64,000 nt of DNA, from the NCBI GenBank assembly GCA_911728435.2, contig OU452200.1, positions 22,335,715 to 22,399,714 of the forward strand. The letters are read 5' to 3'. A model generated the notes under the pieces. The model saw only the letters and a program-made list of their open reading frames with translations, searched no databases and was not told where the DNA came from. A program made the position numbers and the translations under genes. Of this stretch, positions 39,742-51,180 are shown piece after piece (the first letter of the stretch is position 1; every line of letters begins with the position of its first letter). Source of the DNA: Apoderus coryli. Lineage: Eukaryota; Arthropoda; Insecta; Coleoptera; Attelabidae.

Positions 39742-41407
39742 AACTATTCTTAAGAAACAATCCTGACATTGTCATTCTCTTGCCAGATAAATCAAATAAA
39801 ACTGTTATCATGGAAAAAACTGAATACATTCAAAAGATGAATAATTTACTTACCGATGATTCCACATATCAAAAATTTAACCGCGATCCAACGGGGTCTT
39901 TCCAAACAAAACAAAATAAATTCATAAAAGACTGGGAGGAAAAAGGTTACATCTCTCCGATTCTGGCAAAAAAATTAGTAACGCACAACTCCTTACCACC
40001 AAAGTTGTATGGCTTGCCAAAATTACACAAGGCCGGCGTGCCATTGAGACCTATCGTATCGTGTACACAAGCTCCGACAAAGCCACTAGCAGACTTCTTA
40101 AAAAATATTTTGCAAAATATAAATAATGACAATGATTACTACATAAATGATTCGTGGGATTTCAAAAAGAAAATAAACGATATAAACGTACCAGATCAAC
40201 ACGTCCTCAAATCGCTAGATGTTGTGTCCTTATATACAAATATCCCCATAGACCTTGCTCTCCAAATAATCGAGAAAAAATGGAATGGAATAAAAAAACA
40301 TACAGACATTCCTCTCCCTGAATTTAAAAAGGCAATAGAGTTTACCTTATCCACCACTTATTTTCAATTTGAAAACGAACTTTACAAACAGGTTGATGGT
40401 GTTGCTATGGGTGCTTCCATATCGAGCGTTGTAGCGCAAATTGTGATGGAGGATTTAGAGAGCACTGTTATCCAGTCACTCCACTCCAGGCCGGTATTCT
40501 TTTTCAGATACGTTGATGATTGTATTGCTTTGATCCCCGAGCAAGACATCAATAACACCCTAAACGTTTTCAATTCCTATCATCCAAAATTGCAATTTAC
40601 AATAGAAGTTGAAAACAACAACCAAATAAATTTTCTCGATACCACTCTTATTAGAACAAATAATAAAATTCGAACGATGTGGTACACCAAACCGACTTGG
40701 TCTCAAAGATATGTAAACTATAACTCTTGCCATTCGTTTAGCCATAAAAAAGTGTTGTTATTGGACTTGCTGACAGAGCAATCAAGTTAACAGATCCCGA
40801 ATATCGAGAAGAGGCAATTACTAAAGCAAAAAATGCACTTATAAAAAATTCTTATTCACAAAATTTAATACAAAAAATTTTCAAAAAAGAATTCACAAAT
40901 TCTATAACGAGAGTCCCAATAGCAATCTATTTGCAAACAGTAATAATAATTATATGTCGCTCCCTTATGTTATAAAGATTATCAGAAAGTTTAAAAAATA
41001 AATTAAAAAAACATAACCTCACTGTCTGCCACAAAAATAATAATACTCTAAAATCAAAAGTATACACTAAACTAAAATCAAAAACTCAAAAAATTAAAAA
41101 TACCCATGTTGTGTATAAAATACCTTGTAAGGGTTGCGAAGGAGTATACATTGGCCAAACAAAACAATATCTCGAGAAGCGTCTTGCAAATCATAGGAAT
41201 CCCAACACCGGTAAAACAGCTCTTAAAAAACACATTGAATCTTATAACCATGAATTTGATTTTGATGCCTCTTCAATTTTATTAAAGGAGGCCAATAACA
41301 AAAAGAGGGAAATGCTGGAGATGATTCACATAAAAAAGAATGAACATAGTATCAATGACAGAACAGACATTCAATTCCTAAGTCAGATCTATAATAACAT
41401 CATATAA
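39742..41407 (+). pseudogene. Penelope-like RT/GIY-YIG ORF, copy B (5'-truncated, frameshifted)
   Basis: The frame is open from the junction through 40790 and contains the RT, with DVVSLYTN, MGASISSVV and RYVDDCIALIP. It is lost at an A run at 40745-40751, where copy A has seven A and this copy six. Further small indels lie at about 40860-40980. The GIY-YIG nuclease frame reopens at 41111-41407 (GCEGVYIGQTK, EKRLANHR). Copy B lacks the stop of copy A, so the two copies decayed independently after or before dimer formation. Nucleotide identity to copy A is high, with only scattered changes. Confidence 0.92.
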
Positions 41408-41904
41408 AACTATAAATAATAACAAAAATTGCTGAACACCCCTCGTTTTCTATGTATCAACAAAAAAAATTTTTTTTAATCATTTTATCACACATTAGTT
41501 TTGCCATTTAAAATTTTGTTCAGATCCTACTAAAAATTTATTGTCAGATTATAGAACAAGGTCGTGTATACGTACCTATTTAAAAACAAAAATGTAATAA
41601 TAAATAAAAGGAAAAAGAAATGTTTGTGAATTGGAAAAAAAGGTAATGTAAATTTTTGTATTTGTTTGTGTTAACGTAATGGTTTATACATCTATGTAAT
41701 TGCATGTATTGTTATATTTTTAAGTGTTTTATGTTACTGATTGTAGACGAAATTTCAGAATTTTTTGAAAAAGACTAGCCGAGTCTAGTCGAAACGTTGG
41801 AAAAAAAAATGACATGAAACGATTAAAAAAATAGTTTCAAAAAAAAAATTATTTTTTTAAATTTGTGAACCTCATCCCAAGAAAAGGAAAAAAAAAAGAA
41901 AGAA

Positions 41905-43170
41905 ATTGGGATTAATTTGTAGTTATCAGTTCTATCAGGATTGCCCAATAGATCCTGTTTACATTTAGAACAGATTTAATATGGTTTTATAAGCAAATCC
42001 AAATGCAAAAGCTATTGGGATTAATTTGTAGTAATCAGTTTCTATCAGGATTGCCCAATAGAACCTGTTTACATTTAGAACGGATTTAATATGGTTTTAT
42101 AAGCAAATCCAAATGCAAAAGCTATTGGGATTAATGTGTATTTATCAGATTCTATCAGGATTGCCCAATAGAACCTGTTTACATTTGGAACGGATTTAAT
42201 ATGGTTTTATAAGCAAATCCAAATGCAAAAGCTATTGGGATTAATTTGTAGTTAGTTCTATCAGGATTGCCCAATAGATCCTGTTTACATTTAGAACAGA
42301 TTTAATATGGTTTTATAAGCAAATCCAAATGCAGAAGCTATTGGGATTAATTTGTAGTTATCAGTTTCTATCAGGATTGCCCAATAGAACCTTGTTTACA
42401 TTTAGAACGGATTTAATATGGTTTTATAAGCAAATCCAAATGCGCAAAAGCTATTGGGATTAATTTGTATTTATCAGATTCTATCAGGATTGCCCAATAG
42501 AACCTGTTTACATTTAGAACGGATTTAATATGGTTTTATAAGCAAATCCAAATGCAAAGCTATTGGGATTAATTTGTAGTTATCAGTTTCTATCAGGATT
42601 GCCCAATAGAACCTGTTTACATTTAGAACGGATTTAATATGGTTTTATAAGCAAATCCAAATGCAAAAGCTATTGGGATTAATTTGTGGTTATCAGTTCT
42701 ATCAGGATTGCCCAATAGAAGCTGTTTACATTTAGAATGGATTTAATATGGTTTTATAAGCAAATCCAAATGCAAAAGCTATTGGGATTAATTTGTAGTT
42801 ATCAGTTTCTATCAGGATTGCCCAATAGAACCTGTTTACATTTAGAACAGATTTAATATGGTTTTATAAGCAAATCCAAATGAAAAAACTATTGGGATTA
42901 ATTTGTAGTTATCAGTTTCTATCAGGATTGCCCAATAGAACCTGTTTACATTTAGAACGGATTTAATATGGTTTTATAAGCAAATCCAAATGCAAAAGCT
43001 ATTGGGATTAATTTGTGGTTATCAGTTCTATCAGGATTGCCCAATAGAAGCTGTTTACATTTAGAATGGATTTAATATGGTTTTATAAGCAAATCCAAAT
43101 GCAAAAGCTATTGGGATTAATTTGTAGTTATCAGTTTCTATCAGGATTGCCCAATAGAACCTGTTTACAT
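41905..43170 (+). repeat. 110-bp tandem array, right part
   Basis: About 11.5 further units of the 110-bp repeat in the same orientation as the left part, starting with the 14-bp duplication of the Penelope target. Some units carry small indels (41929, 42252, 42392, 42445) that are rare in the left part. The array ends in ACATTTACATGTAAATCC at about 43185. Confidence 0.93.
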
Positions 43171-46100
43171 TTACATGTAAATCCTTGTATATTATTTAAA
43201 ATAAATCAGAACTATTCAATTTTGTTGAAAAACGTTAAGGTTTATAGTATTATAGAATTACTTACCTCTTCGTCGAATTCATTTTCATTTATTATTATTA
43301 TTTGTTATATATGTCTAGAGTTATTATTTTAAAAAAACATAACTTTGGGATTTGTGGAAACAAAAAAAAGTCTGCACTCGGTTACATGTACTTTTTTTCT
43401 ATTTTAAAATTACATGTCAATATTTATCTCAATGTTCACCTAAAACCAAATATAAAATATTTTATATAGCAAAATATTAATAATACTTAATCGATGAGTA
43501 GAAACAAATAAAAGCACGTTTTATCACTTCACCAAACATAATTTTTTTAATGTATACGCGCGTTTTGGTAACAATGTTAGCATCTTCAAAAGAGAACTAA
43601 AATGCTTAGTCAACATCACTTGAAAATAAAAGGAATTTGAAATGAAGTGGTAACACGGTGCTTAATTGTCTAATAATTACAACTAATAAAATAGTTTATT
43701 CTCACAGTATAGTAGTAGTAGTATAGTAATAACACAAACAACGTCAGTTTTATCAAATGCCATAAAAACGGTAGCAAAACATGTTTCGTAAGTAGAAACT
43801 GTAATCCTTAACATTAGGTACATACGAAAACAAAGATATCAAAATCATAATTCAATTATGTTTTATTTAGAACATATTAATAGTTCTTCGAACTAACATA
43901 TATTTTTTGTCATACATATATTATGTAAAATGATGAATACTAAATTTTTACGCGAAATGAATAGTCATAATATACCTAATTATTTAATTTATATCAGGCA
44001 AGTGTCTGGTCTTTTAAAATCACCACACTGACGTAGGCGTAAAGAAGTTTAAAGACGTCTTGTCTTGGGTTTCAATACTAATCTGATTATGGAAATGTTT
44101 TAGAAGATAGATATTGTGAACTAAATAAGTAGCCATTTAAGTTTTAGGGTTCCATAATATATTGAGCGACGAAGTTTAATGAAAATTATTTTTGGAATGT
44201 TATCATAAATAAGTGTTTTAGGTCATTTTATAAGTAAATAAGTACTTGTTGAACCAAATTTGGTAAACCATACTACTGAACATTTCTAAGTTCTGAACTT
44301 TTGGCAAAATAAAAAAAAACAAAACTACCTAAAAATCTTACTAGGCTTGTCTGAAGACAGCAGATACACCACATAGCCACATAGTAAACTTGGTCTACAT
44401 ACTCGATATAAAATTAGTGCCTTAGAGAAACCCGTGAAAAGTGTATAAAACGGATAAAAAGTAAACCTAATATTTTTGTCGACTATAAAATAAAGATGTT
44501 AGGACTTTTTTTATAGAAAAAAGTATAACATAAAATTGTTATTGAATAATACTAACTTTCCCTTCCTCATGTCTTATTGTCTAAAATATCTTCACTCTCT
44601 ACGTTTCTTTCTTCAGAGGTTTCCGTATTGTCTTTTAAATTATTATTTTTCATCCCATCTAAAAAAAATTTCAAGTCATGACTAACTTTTTGTGGAAAAG
44701 TTAGACATTGGAATATTAACATATCAGTTATGAAAATACTGTTAAGCAGTTTATTACATAAACAATACTTTTATTTAATTGGTACTTACCACAGCTCTGC
44801 CGGGGCGCCCTATTAATATAGGATATCTTTATCCCAATCCAGGTATTTACTTTTGATAACTGGGTACGCATGGCGAATTCATCAGTCCCTTTTTTAATTA
44901 GATAAAATGTTGTAATATCTGAAAATGCAAAACGAATCAGTTCCATGTATTGGCTTCAAATATGCCCAGAAATAAAATTTGAATAAATAGGCCATTCTTA
45001 CAGCGAGCGGTGTGCAATTTTAATAGCAAAGTAAAAAGCAAATGTCAACACAAATATGTTTTATATTAACGCCTTTATAGAGACACGTTTCGAGAGTATA
45101 ATACACTCATCATTAGCCTGCAGCAACCAGTGCTGGAAAACCGAACAATTAAACATTCACATTTCAATGCAGAACCTGTACTGGGGAGCATTTAAGAGTT
45201 TCAATGGTAAAACGTAAGTATTTACAATACAAACATTGTAATCGACGGTATTTATATTGCTACAGACTGATGATGAGAGTGATATATCACGGAAACATGT
45301 TTATATAGTAATTCCGACTAATATCTGCATTGATAATTAAAGTATTATTAGAATCATGCTGCTAAGAAAATTGGAGATGTCCTCGGACAGGGTTCTTGTT
45401 AATTTCCCAGACTGAATAAGAGATATAATTATGGGGATGAGACAGAAATGTACTTCAAGATTAATATTGAAATATAGAAAGAATCTTCCACATGACAAAT
45501 TTGTCCACAAACAAAACCTTAAATTGCAGACGTATAAGAATCATAGAAAAACGGCAGACTTCTTATCGCACTGATTACAAAATTTGTTTAAAAACATTGC
45601 AAAGAATAATAAATTAAATTATTGGTGTGGAAATAAAATAAACTTCATGAATTGTTTTTTTAACTTTGTGTCATAAGGAAAATCTGCCTCATGATCATAA
45701 TGAAACCTATAAAACGGTAGCAAGTGAGAACCCAAAAGTTCTATTTTAGTCATGATATCAATGATACTTGAACGTTCAAAATTATACGGTTTTCAAAATA
45801 CCAAAGCTACCTTCTCCTTACCAAGAATACAGTTTCTACAAAAATAGCAAGCAAAATATGCGCCATAGCAATTAATATAATAATAGATAATAGGTATATA
45901 AATATACGCTATTATTGTTATAGATAGAGAATAGTAGGTATTAAATAAGCTACCCAAATTGAGTTATGACGACATACATGTTGTATTCACACACACTTCT
46001 GGATGTGATTGTATTAATATTCATGTCTTCACCAATTCTATAATAATTTTGAAATATACTATGATATAATTCTATACCATGTCAGAAGTCAGCTGCAATC

Positions 46101-47030
46101 GGCAACACTGAACTCTGAACTATTCCCAAGCGTCAAGCATAAACCACTATAATACCTACTTACTAGTTGCCAGATTTAGATCAAAATCCGCAGTTTTGTC
46201 GCGATTTTCTTAATAAAATATTCATATATATTTGATATATTTATTATAAACTAAAATATAAATAGGGATATATATTATAGGTTGTCCATTATTACAATTT
46301 TAGTTTTTTTCTTATTAATTATTTTTTTATTTATTTAGTTATCATGTCATAGGCAAAACCAGGAGCAAATGTATGTTCATGCCAACGCAATTGTGACTCG
46401 TTTGATATACTTTGCTATCTTTTCTTATGTAAAAAATGTAATTAAATTTTGAATACCTATCTGTGCGTTAGTAAAATTACTATGTATATAATTATGTATA
46501 TAAGTAGGTAATATCAAAGATAATTGTCTTTGGTAATAATGGAGGCTATACCTCGGCAACACTGAGTATTAGCATTGTCTTTAGAAGGAAAGACAATGGT
46601 ATTAGTAAATGGTCAGCGTTGCCGGTTGTAACATAATAATTATTATTACAATTTTGCACTTAACTAAATCTGGTACTAAATTTGTACTGTAAGATGAATT
46701 TAATGAATCTGTAGGATTTTTTATATACTAAATTGGCCAAAAATTGACCTTTTTTTCTTGCTGACGTAACATAATATGTTGTAAAATCTGAGCAGCTATA
46801 ACATTGTAATATTATGTTTAAGCATGTTATCGGCAACAGTGGATATGGTAAGTAAATCATAACTATTTTGGCAACACACAAAAAACAAAGTAGTAGTTGT
46901 CTTTATAAAGACAATGGCCTCACCTAGCTATATTATTAATGTTTAGGTATATATTTTATTTTAAAAACTTAAAACGCCGTGTTCTTTTATGCAATAATTT
47001 CTTAAAATAAAGAGCTCAAGAAATCTGCAT
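43171..47030. other. AT-rich interior of the 13.8-kb TIR element
   Basis: No transposase or other recognisable gene. Contents that can be named are hammerhead-like relics at 43557-43600, 45087-45116 and 45267-45301, and hairpins at 46554-46624 and 46897-46914. There is also a minus-strand stretch (44940-44580) with exon-like openness, a donor at 44777 (GTG|GTAAGT) and an acidic tail rich in E and N, but splice phases do not connect. ORFs of 72-88 codons here look like chance. TAGGTA-type short repeats are frequent at 45890-45950. Confidence 0.6.
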
Positions 47031-48775
47031 TATTTAGGATAACGGACATGAATGAAATTTTTTATTGAATCAGTATTGAAACCAATCGCATCGTGGAAAT
47101 TCTTATTCAGCAATTCTATATTAAACGAAATTGAAATCAGCAGTTTCGTGCCACATAAAAATTAATTCAAACTGATAAAACCAAATTAAATATTTGATTT
47201 GGAATACCTTATTGAAACCAATAAATTCCAAATAAAGAATTTCTTATTAATCCATATTGAAACCAATTCGTTTCATGGTAATTTTTATTCAGTACTTCCA
47301 TATTAAACGCAACTGAAATAAGCAGTTTTATGCCGCATAAAAACTAATTCAAACTGATAAAACCAAAATAAATATTTGATTTGAAATGGCGTATTGAAAC
47401 CCACAATTTCCAAATAAAGAATTTCCTATTAATCCCAATTAAAACCAATTCGTTTCATGGCAGTTTTTATTCAGTACTTTCATATTAAACGCAATTGAAA
47501 TAAGCAGTTTTATGCCGCATAAAAACTAATTCAAACTGATAAAACCAAATTAAACATTTGATTTAGAATGCCTTATTGAAACCAACAATTCCCAAATAAA
47601 GAATTTCTTATTAATCCATATTGAAACCAATTCGATTTATGGCAATTTTTATTCAGTAATTCCATATTAAACGCAATTGAAATAAGCAGTTTTATGCCGC
47701 ATAAAAACTAATTCAAACTGATAAAACCAAATTAAACATTTGATTTGGAATACCTTATTGAAACCAATAAATTCCAAATAAAGAATTTCCTATTAATCCC
47801 AATTAAAACCAATTCGTTTCATGGTAGTTTTTATTCAGTACTTCCATATTAAACGCAATTGAAATAAGCAGTTTTATGCCGCATAAAAACTAATTCAAAC
47901 TGATAAAACCAAATTAAACATTTGATTTGGAATACCTTATTGATACCAATAAATTCCAAATAAAGAATTTCCTATTAATCCCAAATAAAACCAATTCGTT
48001 TCATGGTGGTTTTTATTCAGTACTTCCGTATTAAACGCAATTGAAATAAGCAGTTTTATGCCGCATAAAAACTAATTCAAACTGATAAAACCAAATTAAA
48101 CATTTGATTTGGAATACCTTATTGAAACCAATAAATTCCAAATAAAGAATTTCCTATTAATCCCAATTAAAACCAATTCGTTCCACGGTAGTTTTTATTC
48201 AGTACTTCCATATTAAACGCAATTGAAATAAGCAGTTTTATGCCGCATAAAAACTAATTCAAACTGATAAAACCAAATTAAACATTTGCTTTGGAATACC
48301 TTATTGAAACCAATAAATTCCAAATAAAGAATTTCTTATTAATCCATATTGAAACCAATTCGATTTATCGCAATTTTTATTCAGTAATTCCATATTAAAC
48401 GCAATTGAAATAAGCAGTTTTATGCCGCATAAAAACTAATTCAAACTGATAAAACCAAATTAAACATTTGATTTGGAATACCTTATTGAAACCAATAAAT
48501 TCCAAATAAAGAATTTCCTATTAATCCCAATTAAAACTAATTCGTTCCATGGTAGTTTTTATTCAGTACTTCCATATTAAACGCAATTGAAATAAGTAGT
48601 TTTATGCCACAGAACAACTAATTCAAACTGATAAAACCAAATTAAACATTTGATTTGGAATGCCTTATTGAAATCAACAATTCCCAAATAAAGAATCTCT
48701 TATTATTCCATATTGAAACCAATTCGTTTTATGGCAATTTTTATTCAGTAATTCCATATTAAACACTATTCATTT
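47031..48775 (+). repeat. 182-bp tandem array near the right end of the TIR element
   Basis: Nine full units at an exact 182-bp step: TGCC(G/A)CATAAAAA at 47149, 47331, 47513, 47695, 47877, 48059, 48241, 48423 and 48605. Each unit contains ATTGAAACCAAT twice, CAAATAAAGAATTTC, AATTGAAATAAGCAGTTTT and TCAAACTGATAAAACC. It is unrelated in length to the 110-bp array at the other end, but shares the word TTAATCCCAAT, the complement of ATTGGGATTAA, in opposite orientation. Confidence 0.95.
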
Positions 48776-49048
48776 TAACCTATTAAATCCGTATAAAACC
48801 CACTTTGTTTTGAATCTGTAATGGCATATTAGATCTAATCATATTTAAAACTTATAGGGACCAATACAATTCCATTGATGTGTTTTATATGTATATCCAA
48901 ATAAACCCAAACCATATTGAATCATATAAGATTACTATTAAAATAACATACAGCTTTTCAAAGCCAAATTAAAAACTATATTCACTTATAGATACTTATA
49001 GATCCAGATCAAGTTTTAATATGATTCTATACGGTATTTTCAACAGGG
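48776..49048. other. Right subterminal region of the TIR element
   Basis: Non-repetitive 270 bp between the 182-bp array and the inverted terminus. It contains degenerate relatives of array words (TAAATCCGTATAAAACCCA, CCAAACCATATTGAATC) and ends in the TIR at about 49015-49048. No gene seen. Confidence 0.7.
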
Positions 49049-49668
49049 TTACGTTCTTCGGGATTTCTGTACTTGCGTTTCTGTGGTTGGTTTCTCGTTA
49101 CCGCATCAATACACACTTCATTTGCTCCATATCCATTAGTGATTACTTTGGTGCACTCTTTCATAGCTTCCACACTTATGCACACCCTGATAACATCATC
49201 CAACGAATTGTGGTCACCATGTAATAATTTCTCTCTTGTAACCTCATTTCGCAGGCCACAAATAAGAAGCTCTTTGATCAAACTGTCCTTTAAATCACCT
49301 AGTTCACAGCTTAAGGCCATATTCTTCAGTTCTGTAATATATTGTTCTACAGTTTCACCATCGTGCTGCTTACGTGTGAGAAGTTTGTGCCTCATATACG
49401 TCAGATTCTTCTTTGGCATGAAATACTGCTCAAATTTGTTTAGCAATACTTGAATTTTGTCTACTTCAGCATGCTCAAAAACAAATGTATTGTAAATACG
49501 AATACCTTCTACACCAATTAATGTGAGAAGCTGTGCACATTGCGTGGATTCTTCTTTCTTACATATCTCTGTTGCTTTTAAATATGTTACAAATCGTTGT
49601 TTCCAAAACGACCAATTTTCTGACAAATTCCCAGAAAATCTCATGGGAGGTATTCCTCTAAAATCCAT
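49049..49668 (-). pseudogene. Gypsy gag, N-terminal part
   Basis: From ATG 49668 the frame is open for 206 codons up to the TIR insertion, and by chance 7 codons into it, stopping at 49027. The product has the retrotransposon gag (capsid) pattern: MRFSGNLSENWSFWKQRF near the start, RHKLLTRKQHDGETVEQYI in the middle, and a helix-rich segment ending LKDSLIKELLICGLR. A basic, Q/K/R-rich linker precedes the lost zinc knuckles, which are found 13.8 kb away at 35129-35223. Its position 64 bp downstream of the LTR with a primer-binding-like site between supports the start. The capsid assembles the particle for reverse transcription. It is broken only by the insertion as far as seen. Confidence 0.9.
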
Positions 49669-49713
49669 TATTGCAGTCTAATTTGTCGATGATTATAATT
49701 ACAAGCGATTAGT

Positions 49714-49731
49714 TCGGATTCGTCTGCGCCA
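49714..49731 (-). promoter_or_regulatory. Putative tRNA primer-binding site of the gypsy element
   Basis: Directly after the LTR end, the minus strand reads TGGCGCAGACGAATCC. It begins TGG, as expected for pairing to a tRNA 3' CCA end. The tRNA is not assigned. Confidence 0.6.
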
Positions 49732-49891
49732 TGTGTTATATTATATATTATTATATTGATATAGGAACATGGAGGATGGAGGTTATAAATAATACAACCG
49801 TCTTTGTATGTAGTCGAATAACAAGTGATTTATTAATAATGACATTAACAATTAGCAATTGACAGAAGGCAATGTTGCCAACCATGCTACA
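49732..49891 (-). repeat. 5' LTR of the gypsy element (160 bp)
   Basis: On the minus strand it begins TGTAGCATGG and ends ATAACACA (TG...CA). It lies between THAP-type exon sequence (49892 on) and the primer-binding-like site. It contains AATAAA (complement of 49829-49834). No 3' LTR is present at the other end: pol stops at 31559 and is fused to the inverted duplicon. The outer boundary is set by exact resumption of exon sequence that also occurs intact at 52229. Confidence 0.82.
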
Positions 49892-51161
49892 GTCGAAAGC
49901 AAATTCGACCAGACGCTGAACCTCAATTATCATTTCTTTTTAATGAGCCTCTGGCGTACAGGTAATTATATATATATGCTTAATAAAATGTGTCTATATA
50001 AAATTTAAGGTATAATGTTCAATAATATTGTAATAAACATAATATGGTGTATTTACCACACATCTAGATTCTAGATCTGTGGTATTTAACTATTGTATTT
50101 ATGTAAAAGGATGTGTTTGGCGACATCTACTTTTCGTTGATAGTACGCCGAGTGAACAACAGTTCCTATATCGGGGTGTATTTATATTTCTTTTTCTTTT
50201 CAGCTCAGATTCAACTGTAGCCGAATCCTCTCCCAGCAAATCTAGTAGGTAAGTAGATATTGAATATTTAGACCATCAGATGTTGATCAACCAAGGACCT
50301 ATGTGATCCACAAACTGTAGCAATGCGATCTTATTAAAATTAACTTTCCTTTAGCTACTAAATTAGAATGGTACCACTCACTGAAATACTAAGCTAAAGC
50401 ATTTTATTTAAATTTTTTAGAACTTCAGATGTTCATGAAGCAGGGATCTGTGATCCAGAAACTTTAGAAATGCTAGTTGCGGAGGAAGCAGTTGCTGGCC
50501 CCTCAAATGGCCCATCTAATTTGTAAGTAGGTATATAGCTTTAAATTACAACATATAAATAACTAAGATTGTGGAATTAGTAATAGTAACACATTAATTC
50601 AAGAGAAACCTTTTTTTTTCTATCTATAACCGGTTATAGGCTGTTGGTAGGGTTCCAAATATAATGTCAGTATACTTTATTTTAGATTAATGCAGAAAAT
50701 TGAACAAGAGGGTGTTTTTAGAGTTACGCCATTGTCACCAATAACGGAAACAACAGACACAGCATCTGAAACTGAACCAAATACAGTGGGGTATTTTTTT
50801 TTAATTTATAAAACAAATATCTTCAGAATTGCATCCATTATGTGTTAATAAAATACGTTTTTTAATAGCTTAATAAATGAGACTGTCAGTTCTAAATACT
50901 AAAAACTGTAAAATAATAAACGACCGTTTCAAATATACATTAACACTAGTAGTAACAATTATCTACTTATATTCAATCAATTATTTATTTATTTTTTTTG
51001 TTTGTTTTATATTTCAAAGTGTGAGGTCCTCTTCTTCCGGGTTATCTGGAATTTTAGCGTTGGAAAATGTACAACAACCAAAAGGCAAACAAAGCAATAA
51101 AAAAAGACCAAAGATATTATTTATTGGCACGTCTCGTCTGAGTGTAAATAGGATTATTTAA
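49892..51161 (+). pseudogene. THAP-type gene, 3' exons, copy X (truncated by gypsy LTR)
   Basis: Five exons with consensus splice sites and consistent phases: 49892-49961 (5' end cut by the LTR), 50204-50248, 50421-50522, 50686-50790 and 51020-51161 (stop TAA 51159-51161). The product is an acidic, S/T/E-rich linker (SSDSTVAESSP, EMLVAEEAVAGPS, ITETTDTASETEPN) followed by a basic tail (KGKQSNKKRPK). The first three exons and their introns are duplicated at 52229-52830, where the upstream part encodes a THAP-like zinc finger. This copy preserves the last two exons, which are not seen after copy Y. The gypsy insertion removed its 5' part. Product function unknown; THAP proteins bind DNA. Confidence 0.8.
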
Positions 51162-51180
51162 GTATTTTTTAGGTAGTATA

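Larger units (their letters stand above)
37524..41904. mobile_element. Head-to-head inverted dimer of Penelope-like retroelements
   Basis: Two 5'-truncated copies face each other across 17 bp (39725-39741). The minus-strand copy spans 37524-39724 and the plus-strand copy 39742-41904. Both are truncated at the same codon of the RT-side frame, and both end beyond the ORF in an A-rich tail after AAACGTTGG. The whole 4.4 kb sits in one 110-bp unit, flanked by a 14-bp duplication, so it behaved as a single insertion. Near the 3' end of each copy is the stem GACTAG/CTAGTC followed by GAAAC (41773-41795; mirror 37665-37687). This is reminiscent of the hammerhead-type motifs known in Penelope long repeats, but the CUGAUGA box is eroded. 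Confidence 0.9.
35224..49048. mobile_element. 13.8-kb TIR element nested in gypsy gag
   Basis: The left end starts CCCTGTTGAAAATGCC and the right end, read inward on the other strand, starts CCCTGTTGAAAATACC. Similarity continues through ATAGAA(C/T)CATAT to about 34 bp with five or so mismatches. The flanks are TT on both sides (35222-35223 and 49049-49050), a 2-bp target duplication. The gag frame is in phase across the site when one copy is discounted, which fixes both ends. Inside are a 110-bp array, a Penelope pair, about 3.9 kb of AT-rich interior, and a 182-bp array at the far end. Words such as AATATGGTTT and ATTGGGATTA (or its complement) occur near both ends. No transposase was recognised, so it is probably non-autonomous. 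The 2-bp duplication and CCC termini occur in some animal CACTA-like elements, but the superfamily is not assigned. Confidence 0.85.

Noticed and set aside
41761..41800. Functional hammerhead in the Penelope 3' region
   Set aside because: The GACTAG/CTAGTC stem and GAAAC are present, but the CUGAUGA box is replaced by an A/T run in both copies.
43066..43332. 88-codon ORF
   Set aside because: Starts inside the 110-bp tandem repeat and runs into AT-rich sequence; chance frame.
44580..44946. Two-exon gene model on the minus strand
   Set aside because: The candidate exons have a good donor and an acidic tail, but the splice phases do not agree and no family is recognised.
49073..49453. 126-codon plus-strand ORF
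   Set aside because: Antisense shadow of gypsy gag.
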